This document shows, piece by piece, positions 1 to 9,096 of a DNA stretch of 46,686 nt. The stretch's first letter is position 1. Each line of letters opens with the position of its first letter. Origin of the DNA: Chlorobiaceae bacterium (GTDB lineage Bacteria; Bacteroidota; Chlorobiia; Chlorobiales; Chlorobiaceae); contig JAFGMZ010000033.1 of NCBI GenBank assembly GCA_016927285.1, forward strand, positions 1 through 46,686, written 5' to 3'. The notes beneath the pieces were generated by a model. The model ran no database searches, had not been told where the DNA came from, and saw only the letters and a program-made list of their open reading frames with translations. The position numbers and the translations under genes are program-made.

Positions 1-122
1 GACGCAACTATAGTCGTTGAGCGACAAATAAAAAATGTCGAGAATTTTTTCTGTTCCATGACAGTTATTTACATTCAATCCAGTTAAATGATTTGTCATG
101 TTTTTCAATGGGAGCAACCGGT

Positions 123-416
123 ATGAAAATGTCTGAGCTGCAGGTCGGCGACAAGGCTGAAGTTATGGTCGTAAAGGCGGATCAGGCCCTGCGTCGCCGG
201 ATTCTCGATATGGGTCTTATTAAAGGAACCCGTTTCAAGGTGTTACGCGTCGCACCGCTTGGTGATCCCATGGAGATTTATTTTAAAGGGGTCTATCTGA
301 GTCTGAGAAAGAATGAAGCCGAAGGAATCTCGGTCAGGAAAACCGGCCAGGCAGGAGACGGTATGCCTATGTCTTGTGATAACGCAGGCAACTGCCGCTG
401 CGGGAGCGCTCAATGA
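123..416 (+). CDS. feoA: FeoA, ferrous iron transport accessory protein
   Basis: Small cytoplasmic SH3-like protein that partners FeoB in Fe(II) uptake. The sequence begins MKMSELQVGDKAEV and contains the FeoA pattern RRRILDMGLIKGTRFKV followed by APLGDPMEIYFKG. I chose the ATG at 123 because GGGAG lies 8 nt upstream; in-frame ATGs at 93 and 108 lack a good ribosome site and add a non-homologous stretch. This gives 97 residues. The C-terminus carries an extra cysteine-bearing tail (MSCDNAGNCRCGSAQ), which could bind metal; that is inference. The stop overlaps the feoB start by 4 nt (ATGA), which indicates translational coupling. Confidence 0.93.
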   Translation: MKMSELQVGDKAEVMVVKADQALRRRILDMGLIKGTRFKVLRVAPLGDPMEIYFKGVYLSLRKNEAEGISVRKTGQAGDGMPMSCDNAGNCRCGSAQ

Positions 417-2551
417 AGGATCGAAAAGAGATCAGCGTTGCGCTTGCCGGCAATCCTAACTGCGGGAAATCATCGCTATTCAACGTATTGACCGGTGCAC
501 ACCAGAAAGTCGGCAACTTTTCAGGGGTTACCATTGAGAAGCACGAGGGGTATATGGATTACGGCGAATACCGTATTCTTTTCGTCGATCTTCCCGGTAT
601 CTACTCGCTTACTCCCTACTCCCCCGAAGAGCTTGTTACCCGACGATTTCTTAACGATGAGCGTCCGGATGTGGTTGTTAATGTCGTTGAAGGTCCTAAT
701 CTCGAAAGGAACCTGCAACTTACCACCCAGTTGATGGAGATGAATGTCGATTTTCTTGTCGCCCTCAACATGATCGACGAGGTCGAGGAAAAAGGTTTTT
801 CTATTGACGTAAAGCAGCTCCAGCGTCTGCTCGGCTGTCATATCGTTCCGACTTCGGTAAAGAAGAAAACCGGCATCGACTCTCTGCTTGACCATATTGT
901 CAGGGTTTATGAAAAGGATATCGAGATACGCAAGAACAAGCTCACGTTCAGGCCTGAAGTGGAAGCGTGGGTTGAAGACATAGCGGAGATGCTGCAGCGG
1001 GAAAAAGAACTGGAAAGCATCGACTCTCGCTGGCTTGCCATCAAGCTGCTTGAAAATGATCGCGAGGTATACCATCAGGTACGGCAGTATCCACTCTGGG
1101 TGAAAGTTGAACTCGCCCTGCAGGATGCGATTCGTACAGCATCGAAACTGTTTGATTCCGATCCTGAGATGCTGATTACCGAGGATCGATACGCATTTAT
1201 TCGGGGCGCGGTGAAAGAGTGCATGCGGGTACCCGAAACCAGAAAGTCGACGATTACCGATTATATCGACATGGTGGTGCTGAACCGGGCGCTTGGACTG
1301 CCGGTCTTTCTGTTCGTGGTCTGGGGAATTTTTCAGATTACCTTTACGCTCGGAGCTCCGCTTATGGAGATGCTCGAGTTTTTTTTCGGCGCTTTTGCCG
1401 GGGTTGTCGAGCCGCTTCTGCAGAATTCCATGCTTCGCTCGATCGTCATAGACGGTATCATTGCCGGTGTAGGCGGCGTACTTGTTTTTCTGCCTAATAT
1501 CGTCCTGTTGTTCATAGGGCTTTCCTTTCTCGAAGCGTCGGGGTATATGGCCAGGGCTGCTTTCGTAATCGACAAGGTGATGCATCGTTTCGGCCTTCAC
1601 GGCAAGTCGTTTATTCCCATGATCACGGGATTCGGATGTTCCATTCCCGCCATCATGGCAACGCGAACGCTGAAAAGCCCGACAGATCGTCTTGCAACCA
1701 TTCTGGTTATTCCCTTCATGAGCTGCGGAGCGAAACTCCCGGTTTATGTACTGCTTGCCGGGGCGTTTTTCCCACCGGATGTAGCGGCCAATGTCATGTA
1801 CGCTATCTATCTCCTTGGCGTCGTCGTAGCTCTGTTGACTGCGAAGTTTCTGAAATCGACTGTGCTGAAAAGCGATTCCGAGCCATTTGTGATGGAGCTT
1901 CCTCCTTACAGGTGGCCGACATTGTACTCGGTGCTCTTCCAGGCGAAACTCAAGGCTATGATGTATGTAAAGAAAGCCGGAACTCTTATACTTCTGGCTG
2001 TCATCGTTATCTGGGCCGCCAGCAATTTTCCCCATAACGCAGGAATTGATCGTGCAGCGGAAGCGGAGGCTGCGCGCATCGAAACGGGTTCAGGTGCACC
2101 GATGGAGAAGAAGGCGGCTCTTGATGCTCTTGCATACAGGGTTCAGTCTGAGCAGTTGCGCCATTCAGTTGCCGGCAGGGTGGGCACCCTTATCGAGCCG
2201 GTCATCAGGCCTCTCGGCTTCGACTGGAGGATCGGTATTGCGCTGGTCACAGGGCTTGCGGCTAAAGAGGTCGTGGTATCTACCATGGGAACCATCTATG
2301 CGCTTGGTCAAACCGATGAATCGTCAGTCGAGCTTTCCGCGATCCTGAAAAACGATCCGGCTTTCAGTCGGGCATCCGCCCTAAGCCTCATGGTTTTCGT
2401 GCTGCTCTATATTCCCTGCGTTGCCGCCGTCGGCGTCATGAAAAAGGAGATCGGACAGTGGAAACCAGTGCTGCTTTATTCGGTCTATGTGCTGGCGCTT
2501 GCCTGGGTTCTTTCGTTCATAACCTATCGGGCAGCACTCCTTATGCTGTGA
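413..2551 (+). CDS. feoB: FeoB, ferrous iron transporter with N-terminal GTPase
   Basis: Inner-membrane Fe(II) permease of 712 residues. The N-terminal G domain has G1 GNPNCGKSS (about 13-21), G2 region GNFSGVT (34-40), G3 DLPG (59-62) and G4 NMID (119-122). After a helical linker, the membrane part starts near residue 290 and carries the two gate motifs GFGCSIPAIMATRT and PFMSCGAKLPVY, whose cysteines are typical of FeoB. The last segments include AAKEVVVSTMG and a hydrophobic C-terminus. Length fits the family. It follows feoA with a 4-nt overlap, and its last 11 nt overlap the 3' end of the convergent topA gene. No separate FeoC is visible. Confidence 0.97.
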   Translation: MKDRKEISVALAGNPNCGKSSLFNVLTGAHQKVGNFSGVTIEKHEGYMDYGEYRILFVDLPGIYSLTPYSPEELVTRRFLNDERPDVVVNVVEGPNLERNLQLTTQLMEMNVDFLVALNMIDEVEEKGFSIDVKQLQRLLGCHIVPTSVKKKTGIDSLLDHIVRVYEKDIEIRKNKLTFRPEVEAWVEDIAEMLQREKELESIDSRWLAIKLLENDREVYHQVRQYPLWVKVELALQDAIRTASKLFDSDPEMLITEDRYAFIRGAVKECMRVPETRKSTITDYIDMVVLNRALGLPVFLFVVWGIFQITFTLGAPLMEMLEFFFGAFAGVVEPLLQNSMLRSIVIDGIIAGVGGVLVFLPNIVLLFIGLSFLEASGYMARAAFVIDKVMHRFGLHGKSFIPMITGFGCSIPAIMATRTLKSPTDRLATILVIPFMSCGAKLPVYVLLAGAFFPPDVAANVMYAIYLLGVVVALLTAKFLKSTVLKSDSEPFVMELPPYRWPTLYSVLFQAKLKAMMYVKKAGTLILLAVIVIWAASNFPHNAGIDRAAEAEAARIETGSGAPMEKKAALDALAYRVQSEQLRHSVAGRVGTLIEPVIRPLGFDWRIGIALVTGLAAKEVVVSTMGTIYALGQTDESSVELSAILKNDPAFSRASALSLMVFVLLYIPCVAAVGVMKKEIGQWKPVLLYSVYVLALAWVLSFITYRAALLML

Positions 2552-4943
2552 TACCGGCGTTTTCTTCCGTGACCGGCGCGATCAGACCGGTATCTTCGGC
2601 CCTTGTGATGATGTCTTCCACCGGAAGGTTCATGGAAACCGGGCTACCGTCGGTCATGCAGAGCACAACGTCGGGATGGGCATTTCGGTGTTCGGCCATC
2701 ACCGCTTCCCAGTGTTGCTGCACTGCCGGGTCGAGCGAATTCCACGCAAGGCGTCCGCGGCATTTAGGGAATTTCGAACACCCGAGCCACAATCCCCGTT
2801 TTCCGCTTCTCAGATAGAGCGGCGCGCCGCATTTCGGACAGGGGAGATCTGTCTGAACCGGAGGAGTTTTCAGCGGTTCGATATGGCGTTGCTTGCTGAG
2901 GTTCAGAAGTGTGTTGCATTTCGGGTAGCCTGAACAGGCAAGGAACGGGCCGAGTCTGCCGTCGCGCAGAAGCATCTGGCCTTCGTTGCAGGTGGGACAT
3001 TTGATGCCTGTTTCTTTCGGCTTTGCCTTTGTGGAGCTGATCGGTTTGATGTTCTTGCAGGAAGGATAGCGCGAGCATCCAAGGAATTTGCCGCTTGCCG
3101 TCCACTTGATGATCATGTGTCCTTCGCCGCATTTGTCGCAGATTTCGGCCTGCGAGTTCTGCGGAATGATAGGATCGTTTTTACGCAGGCAGAGTGCGGT
3201 TTCCAGTGGACGGTAAAAACCGTCGAGCACTTTTTCGTATTCATCTTCTCCTGCAGCTACCTTGTCGAGCTCATCTTCCATGAACGCGGTGAACCGCACA
3301 TTGAAAATGTCCGGGAAATTGGCTACAAGAATTTGCGAGACATCCATTCCGAGCTCGGTCGGAATGATTTTCTTTTTCTGCAATTCCACATAGCGCCGAT
3401 CCTGCAGCGTGGAGAAGATCGATGCATAGGTCGATGGACGACCGATGCCGTAGTTATCGAGATCCTTGACGAGCGTGGCTTCACTGTATCTGGCGGGCGG
3501 TCTGGTGAAGCTTTGTTTCTGTTCCATGCCGGCAAGGTTCAGACGGTCTTGTACTGCGATGTTATCGGGAAGTCTGACGGCCAGCTCCTTTTCCGGGTCT
3601 TCGTCTTTTGTCGAGGATCTCGCTTCGTAATCGAGCTCTTTCTGGTCGTCGTAGACTTTCATGAATCCCGGAAAAAGCACTCTGCTGCCGTTGGCCCGGA
3701 ACACGAACTGTTTTTCGTGATCCGCTACATCGACCTTTGTCTGTTCGATTTTTGCCGGCGCCATCATGGCAGCAAGAAATCGCTTCCAGATCAGTTCATA
3801 CAGTCGGAACTGATCGTTGGAGAGAAAGTGCCGGAGCGATTCGGGCGTTCTGGTAATCGATGTCGGCCTGATGGCTTCATGGGCATCCTGGGCATTTTTT
3901 TTAGAAGATTTCGCCGAACTGCCGTAACCGGTATATTCGGAACCGAATACGCTGCGGATATAGCCATGTGCTTCGCTAACTGCTTCCGAACCGATTCGTG
4001 TGGAGTCGGTTCGCATATAGGTGATCAGGCCCGCAGCCCCTTCGTTTCCGAGTTCTATACCCTCATAGAGCTGCTGGGCTACGCGCATGGTTTTCTGTGA
4101 GCCGAAGCCGAGCTGGTTCGATGATGCCTGCTGCAGCAGGGATGTGGTAAAAGGAAGCGGAGATTTTCGCAACTGGGTTTTCGTTGCGATATCGTCAATG
4201 GCGTAAAGCTGTAAACCGGCAAGAGCAGCAATGGCTTCGGTCTGTTCCTGCGAAGCGAGTTCGGGTTTTCCGCCGTTGTGTTTGACCAGTTTCGCTCTGA
4301 ACGAGTCTCCACTGCCGGTTATGAAGTCGGCAGAAATTGTCCAGTATTCCTGTACTTCAAACCGATTGATCTCCTCTTCGCGTTCGCAGATCAGCCTAAG
4401 GGCAACCGATTGGACCCTACCGGCCGAGAGGCCGCGCAGTACGACATTCCAGAGGAACGGGCTGATCTTGTATCCGACGATTTTGTCGAGACCCTGTCTT
4501 GTCTGCTGCGAACGGACCAGTCGGTAGTCGATCTGGCGAGGTTCGTCGATTGCGGCAAGAATTGCGTTTTTCGTGATTTCGTTGAAAAGCACCCTGTAGA
4601 CCGGTTTGCCATGGGGATCGATTTCGTTTGCGATATGCCAGGCAATCGCTTCGCCTTCCCGGTCAGGGTCTGTTGCGATCATGACCGAATCGGCTTCTCC
4701 CGCGAGTTTTTTCAGTTGACGGACAACTTTTTCCTTTCCGGAGATGATTTCATATCGGGGTTCGTAGTGGTGATCGAAATCAAGACCGATTTCCCGTTTC
4801 GGCAAGTCCTTGATGTGGCCGACAGATGCGAATACCGTATAGCGGTCGCCAAGGTACTTATTGATGGTTTTTGCCTTTGACGGGGACTCAACGACAATAA
4901 GGGTTCTGTTTCTGGCTGAAAGAGCTGTTGTTTTTGATGCCAT
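2541..4943 (-). CDS. topA: DNA topoisomerase I (type IA)
   Basis: Relaxes negative supercoils by single-strand passage. The 800-residue protein opens with the Toprim strand LIVVESPSKAKTINKYLG and has the acidic Toprim motif DPDREGEAIAWH at about 92-103. The active-site tyrosine is Y309 in GLITYMRTDSTR. Three C-terminal four-cysteine zinc ribbons are visible at about 602-629, 649-676 and 702-728, followed by a short tail ending near residue 800. The ATG at 4943 is preferred because the Toprim fold starts 14 residues in; no strong ribosome site is seen in front of it. The gene is monocistronic and convergent with feoB. Confidence 0.97.
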   Translation of the reverse strand: MASKTTALSARNRTLIVVESPSKAKTINKYLGDRYTVFASVGHIKDLPKREIGLDFDHHYEPRYEIISGKEKVVRQLKKLAGEADSVMIATDPDREGEAIAWHIANEIDPHGKPVYRVLFNEITKNAILAAIDEPRQIDYRLVRSQQTRQGLDKIVGYKISPFLWNVVLRGLSAGRVQSVALRLICEREEEINRFEVQEYWTISADFITGSGDSFRAKLVKHNGGKPELASQEQTEAIAALAGLQLYAIDDIATKTQLRKSPLPFTTSLLQQASSNQLGFGSQKTMRVAQQLYEGIELGNEGAAGLITYMRTDSTRIGSEAVSEAHGYIRSVFGSEYTGYGSSAKSSKKNAQDAHEAIRPTSITRTPESLRHFLSNDQFRLYELIWKRFLAAMMAPAKIEQTKVDVADHEKQFVFRANGSRVLFPGFMKVYDDQKELDYEARSSTKDEDPEKELAVRLPDNIAVQDRLNLAGMEQKQSFTRPPARYSEATLVKDLDNYGIGRPSTYASIFSTLQDRRYVELQKKKIIPTELGMDVSQILVANFPDIFNVRFTAFMEDELDKVAAGEDEYEKVLDGFYRPLETALCLRKNDPIIPQNSQAEICDKCGEGHMIIKWTASGKFLGCSRYPSCKNIKPISSTKAKPKETGIKCPTCNEGQMLLRDGRLGPFLACSGYPKCNTLLNLSKQRHIEPLKTPPVQTDLPCPKCGAPLYLRSGKRGLWLGCSKFPKCRGRLAWNSLDPAVQQHWEAVMAEHRNAHPDVVLCMTDGSPVSMNLPVEDIITRAEDTGLIAPVTEENAGITA

Positions 4944-5172
4944 TGATCGATCCCTGCTGAAAGGAGGTTATCATGATGGTGCCGTCTTCTTGCTGACTGT
5001 CTGAGGTACCCTGAAATTTGAAAAAAGATAGGTGTTGATTGCCAAAAAACAAATTTCCCTGTAAACGCATTCATACCAATCCATAAACCGGAAGAGGATC
5101 CTGTATCGGAAAGAACACAATTATATATTATTATTATAAACTGTTACGGTCAAGCAACAAGCAGATAACGTC

Positions 5173-6903
5173 ATGAATCCAATTTTTTATCGTTCCGTTA
5201 CGGTGATAGTCGTATTTCTCTTACTCATTGTTTCGCTGATTCCGTTGACTGCGCATGGGGCCCCGGCCTTCGCCCGCACAGAGGAAACGACTGTTCCGCT
5301 TCGGGTGACCACTGGAAATCAAGAGGGTTATACCATCAAGGTACTCGCGCTCAGGACCGACAGCGGGCTGTTTGTCGATATCGAGTCCTTTTCGCGAGCG
5401 CTTCGGCTCAGTTTCCGACAGGAGAACGGCGTGATACTGATGGAGGAGACCGACGCTGTTCCGGGAAGCAGTTGTCAGTTGAGAAGCGATAATAATTTCG
5501 CACTTTTCGTTCCGAAGGACGCCCGGCGCATGAAGCGGGTGGTGCAGTTGCAGTCTGCGCCGGTTCTGAGGGATGGCAAGCTGTATCTTCCTGTGCTGCA
5601 TGCCTGTCGGCTTTTCACGCTTTGGCTGGACAAGGATGTTGTCTACGATTATTCTTCGGGCATTATGACCGCCTGGTTCTGGGGTACGCGGCTTGGCGAT
5701 TCGGTGAGCTATGTCGGATCGGTAAGGCCGGGAGAACTTCGTGCGGCTATTGAAGGCGGCAAGATCATTTCAGAAGAGCCGGGTACCATTATCAAAGGCG
5801 TGAACGTCGAGAACAAGGCGAACGGCGTTGTAATTATGTTCAGTGCATCAGGAAAAGCCGTCAGGGCCGAGCTGAAGAAGCCTGATGAGAGCGGCAGGGC
5901 CTATTTTACCCTACGGAATGCGTCATGTAATGTCGATGCTCTGACAAAACTGTTCAGCGGGGGATTGGTGAAATCCGTTACGCCGGTCGCATCAGACGGA
6001 GAATCCCTGCAGTTTGCAATTGATCTCGATGCTGAAGGGTACAGGATAAAAACTGTCGAATTCCAGCGTGACGAGAAGAATAACCAGTATCTTGTTTACG
6101 TTATGAGTGATGCCGATGTGAAGGGTATCCGGCAGAAAGAAAAAGAACTGCAGATTGCCAGGGTACTTAACAGCGATGTCGAAAAATGGAGACTCAATAC
6201 CATTGTGCTCGATGCCGGCCATGGGGGGCATGATCCGGGTGCTATAGGCGTAAAGGGTACGAGAGAGAAGGATATTGTGCTTAATATCGTCCGGGATCTT
6301 GGTGGCCTTATTTCAAAGAAATGGCCGGATGTCCGGGTGGTTTATACCCGAAAAGATGACAGGTTCATTCCTCTGCATGAACGAGGTAAAATCGCAAACA
6401 GGAGCGGCGGCAAGCTTTTTGTCAGCGTTCATTGCAATGCTAACAATAAAAGGCATATAAAGGGATCGGAAGTTTATATCCTTGGTCCGCATAAAAGCAA
6501 GGCCGCTCTTGAAGTGGCTATGTTCGAAAACTCCGTTATCACCAAAGAAGAGGATTATCGGGAGCGCTATAAGGGTTTTTCTGCCGAGTACCTGATTATG
6601 AGCAGCATGGCGCAGAGCGCATTTGCAAAACAGTCTGCAGATCTTGCGGTCGAGGTTCAGAATCGGATAGGTCGTCCGAACAGTACCAATGGAAGAGGAG
6701 TGCGGCAGGCGGGCTTTATGGTTTTATGGACCCCTTCCATGCCGAGCATCCTTGTTGAAGCGGGATATCTTTCGAATTCAGAAGAGGAGAGAGTTCTGCG
6801 CGATCGACAGGAACAGACGAAAATCGCCTACAGAATATTCCAGGGTGTTGAAAGCTACCGCAAGAGCTACGAGCGGGAACAGCTTGCGGCAATGGGGAAG
6901 TAA
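5173..6903 (+). CDS. secreted N-acetylmuramoyl-L-alanine amidase (Amidase_3)
   Basis: Cell-wall hydrolase that cuts the bond between MurNAc and L-alanine in peptidoglycan. The 576-residue protein has an N-terminal signal (hydrophobic about 9-27, likely cleavage near A30-A34). A stalk-type domain resembling copper-amine-oxidase N-terminal repeats follows (about 40-165), then an AMIN-like beta region (about 205-325). The Amidase_3 catalytic domain is at about 343-565. Zinc ligands are visible in LDAGHGGHDPG (His), TREKDIVLN (Glu) and FVSVHCNA (His), with the catalytic Glu in SILVEAGYLSN. It probably acts in cell separation like AmiC, but I cannot assign AmiA, AmiB or AmiC. It lies alone between topA (divergent) and the biotin operon. 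Confidence 0.93.
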   Translation: MNPIFYRSVTVIVVFLLLIVSLIPLTAHGAPAFARTEETTVPLRVTTGNQEGYTIKVLALRTDSGLFVDIESFSRALRLSFRQENGVILMEETDAVPGSSCQLRSDNNFALFVPKDARRMKRVVQLQSAPVLRDGKLYLPVLHACRLFTLWLDKDVVYDYSSGIMTAWFWGTRLGDSVSYVGSVRPGELRAAIEGGKIISEEPGTIIKGVNVENKANGVVIMFSASGKAVRAELKKPDESGRAYFTLRNASCNVDALTKLFSGGLVKSVTPVASDGESLQFAIDLDAEGYRIKTVEFQRDEKNNQYLVYVMSDADVKGIRQKEKELQIARVLNSDVEKWRLNTIVLDAGHGGHDPGAIGVKGTREKDIVLNIVRDLGGLISKKWPDVRVVYTRKDDRFIPLHERGKIANRSGGKLFVSVHCNANNKRHIKGSEVYILGPHKSKAALEVAMFENSVITKEEDYRERYKGFSAEYLIMSSMAQSAFAKQSADLAVEVQNRIGRPNSTNGRGVRQAGFMVLWTPSMPSILVEAGYLSNSEEERVLRDRQEQTKIAYRIFQGVESYRKSYEREQLAAMGK

Positions 6904-6919
6904 CAGGATTGCTTTCCGG

Positions 6920-6966
6920 CCCTATGTGGATATGCAGTTGTCGCGGATAATCCAGGGTTTTTTTTG
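6920..6966 (+). terminator. possible rho-independent terminator after the amidase gene
   Basis: CCCT at 6920-6923 and GGAT at 6928-6931 can pair with ATCCAGGG at 6950-6957, leaving a 4-nt bulge and an 18-nt loop. A run of nine T follows at 6958-6966. The bulge makes the stem modest, so the call rests mainly on the T tract and its position between two operons. Confidence 0.4.
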
Positions 6967-6975
6967 TTAGGATAG

Positions 6976-7007
6976 TTGTCAACCGGAGCCTAAATTCAGG
7001 TTGACAG
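6976..7007. promoter_or_regulatory. BirA-type biotin operator (bioO)
   Basis: A near-perfect inverted repeat reads TTGTCAACC (6976-6984), a 14-nt spacer, then GGTTGACAG (6999-7007). Eight of nine positions are symmetric. It matches the known BirA operator plan TTGTAAACC-N14/16-GGTTTACAA with one changed position per half plus the last base. The right half contains TTGACA, which resembles a -35 hexamer, so binding there could block RNA polymerase. It lies 68 nt before birA, the first gene of the biotin operon, whose product has an N-terminal DNA-binding domain. Confidence 0.85.
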
Positions 7008-7074
7008 GCATTGGCGGTTAAGGCGTAAGGGAGCCTTTTTCGGGAATTTTCGCTTACATCTATACAGGTTTTTC

Positions 7075-8070
7075 ATGAATGATCTGACTGCCGGCATTCT
7101 TGCCCGTCTTCATGGTGAGGGTGGTTATCTTTCCGGAGAACAGCTTTGCCGTGAATTCGGTATTACCAGAAGTGCGATCTGGAAGCATATCCGACAACTG
7201 CGGGACACCGGCTGTCGCATTGAGGCTGCGCCCGGTTCAGGCTACAGGCTGCTCATGCTTTCCGGGTCTCCGGTGCCTGCCGAGGTAGCGCTTTTTCTTA
7301 AAACCGGATTTTTCGGACGCGTCGTTTACTATCGCGAGGAGACTGCGTCGACGAATCTTCTTGCGAAACAGCTCGCAGCAGAAGGGGTGCCTGAGGGGAG
7401 TGTCGTTACTGCGGATTTTCAGAGCGCAGGCAGGGGACGTCTTGGCAGGAGCTGGGTTTCTCCAGCTGGTCAAAATCTTTATTTTTCGGTTATTCTTCGT
7501 CCTCTTGTCGCATCATACCGTGTTCCGCAGATAACCCTGCTTGTCGCTGCGGCGATTCATCGCGCCTTGCTCGACGCGATTCCCGGCATTGATGCGCAGA
7601 TCAAGTGGCCGAACGATATTCTCATCGGAGGAAAGAAGTTGTGCGGCGTTCTGTGCGAAATGCAGGCCGATCCAGACACGACGCATTTTGTTGTTGCCGG
7701 AATCGGTATTAACGTAAGCCAGAGTAGGTTTGCTCCGGATCTTCAGGATCGGGCGACTTCACTGTATCGTGAGACAGGCATCCATGTCTGTCGTCCGGAA
7801 CTGCTTGCCGGAGTGCTGAACCGATTCGAGGAGCTTTACCTGCAGTGGCTCGGCGAGGAGTCTCTTGGTTTTATTCTGCCTCATCTTGAGCGGCATTCAC
7901 TGCTTCAGGGCAGGGAGGTTATTGTCGAACAGCTGAACAGAAGGATTGCGGGGACGGTGCTGGGCATCGCTTCCGGCGGGGAGCTTCTGCTTGGTATTGC
8001 TGACGGCACGGAACTGAAGATAACCTCAGGGGAGGCGTCGCTTGGCAGCACCTATACTACGAACCTATGA
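7075..8070 (+). CDS. birA: bifunctional biotin--protein ligase / biotin operon repressor BirA
   Basis: Activates biotin to biotinyl-5'-AMP and attaches it to a lysine of biotin-dependent carboxylases. When biotin is plentiful it binds DNA as a repressor. The 331-residue protein has an N-terminal winged helix (about 5-60, with [19 protein letters not shown]), then the ligase core with the adenylate-binding loop [10 protein letters not shown] and the KWPNDI motif, and a C-terminal SH3-like domain. Length equals that of group II BirA proteins such as the E. coli one (about 320). It heads the operon, directly behind the operator at 6976-7007, which implies autoregulation. The bioB start lies 10 nt after its stop. 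Confidence 0.95.
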   Translation: MNDLTAGILARLHGEGGYLSGEQLCREFGITRSAIWKHIRQLRDTGCRIEAAPGSGYRLLMLSGSPVPAEVALFLKTGFFGRVVYYREETASTNLLAKQLAAEGVPEGSVVTADFQSAGRGRLGRSWVSPAGQNLYFSVILRPLVASYRVPQITLLVAAAIHRALLDAIPGIDAQIKWPNDILIGGKKLCGVLCEMQADPDTTHFVVAGIGINVSQSRFAPDLQDRATSLYRETGIHVCRPELLAGVLNRFEELYLQWLGEESLGFILPHLERHSLLQGREVIVEQLNRRIAGTVLGIASGGELLLGIADGTELKITSGEASLGSTYTTNL

Positions 8071-8080
8071 ATCACTTTTT

Positions 8081-9094
8081 ATGAAGTTCTCTATCCATCA
8101 GGATATCAGCAATGCATATTGCGTACTTGAGACCGGGGAGCCCCTTGATCGGAAGGGAGCATCGCTGCTTGCCGATATTCCTGGCGACGCGGTGCTTGAC
8201 CTCGCTTCTCTTGCACATAAGGTACGCCTTCGGTATGCCGGGGAGCCTGAAGGTTTTCACACCTGCTCCATCATGAATGCCAAATCAGGCGAGTGTGGCG
8301 AGAATTGCCGTTTCTGTGCCCAGTCGCGGCATAACAGCGCGGCTATCGATGTCTATGACCTCGCTTCAGAAGATGAGGTTTTGGCCCAGGCTGCAGAAGC
8401 CCGCGCTCAGGGTGTGCGGCATTTTGGTATTGTGACGAGCGGATACGGATATCTCAAGATGACGCCTGAGTTCAGGAGGATCCTTGCCATGATCGACCGG
8501 CTGCATCATGAATTGCCGGGGCTCAACGTCTGTGCGTCTGTCGGAGTACTCAGCAAGGAAACCGCAGCTGCGCTTGCCGCGCATGGAATTGCGCACTACA
8601 ATATCAATATCCAGGTGGCGCCATCCCGGTATGGAGATCTTATCGCCGATACTCATACGGTCGATGAGCGCATAGCTACGGTGCGGCTGCTGCGCGAACA
8701 TGCTATTCCTGTCTGCTGCGGGGGGATTCTCGGCGTGGGAGAAAGCATGCTCGAGCGCATCGACATGATCTTTGCGCTTGCTGAGCTCGATGTGTCGGTT
8801 ATTCCCCTCAACGTGCTTGTGCCTATAGAGGGGACGCCGCTTGCGGCCAATCGGACAGCCGGGCTTGCCGACATTGTGAAGACCTTTGCGATATGCCGCC
8901 TCGTGCACCCGCGAAAAATAATCAAGTTTGCCGCTGGGCGAGAAACCGTCATGAAGGATTTTCAGGGGCTTCTCATGCTTTCCGGAGCGAATGGTTTTCT
9001 GACCGGAGGTTATCTGACCACGAGAGGCAGGGATGTTTCTGATGACATGAAGTTTATGGGTCAGCTTGAACATTTTTCAGGGGAGTTGCCATAA
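8081..9094 (+). CDS. bioB: biotin synthase (radical SAM)
   Basis: Inserts sulfur into dethiobiotin to make biotin, the last step of the pathway. The radical-SAM [4Fe-4S] motif is C72-x3-C76-x2-C79 in [28 protein letters not shown] and the conserved arginine region [12 protein letters not shown] also fit BioB. I use the ATG at 8081 ([10 protein letters not shown]), giving 337 residues; an in-frame ATG at 8042 lies inside birA and adds an unrelated stretch. The bioF start is 2 nt after its stop. Confidence 0.96.
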   Translation: MKFSIHQDISNAYCVLETGEPLDRKGASLLADIPGDAVLDLASLAHKVRLRYAGEPEGFHTCSIMNAKSGECGENCRFCAQSRHNSAAIDVYDLASEDEVLAQAAEARAQGVRHFGIVTSGYGYLKMTPEFRRILAMIDRLHHELPGLNVCASVGVLSKETAAALAAHGIAHYNINIQVAPSRYGDLIADTHTVDERIATVRLLREHAIPVCCGGILGVGESMLERIDMIFALAELDVSVIPLNVLVPIEGTPLAANRTAGLADIVKTFAICRLVHPRKIIKFAAGRETVMKDFQGLLMLSGANGFLTGGYLTTRGRDVSDDMKFMGQLEHFSGELP

Positions 9095-9096
9095 CC

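Noticed and set aside
521-2035. 504-codon open frame on the minus strand
   Set aside because: It lies antisense to feoB, whose frame has all FeoB motifs; the predicted protein has low-complexity, charge-rich text and no motif. It is a shadow of codon usage.
3117-4100. 327-codon open frame on the plus strand
   Set aside because: Antisense to topA, which is secure by Toprim, tyrosine and zinc motifs.
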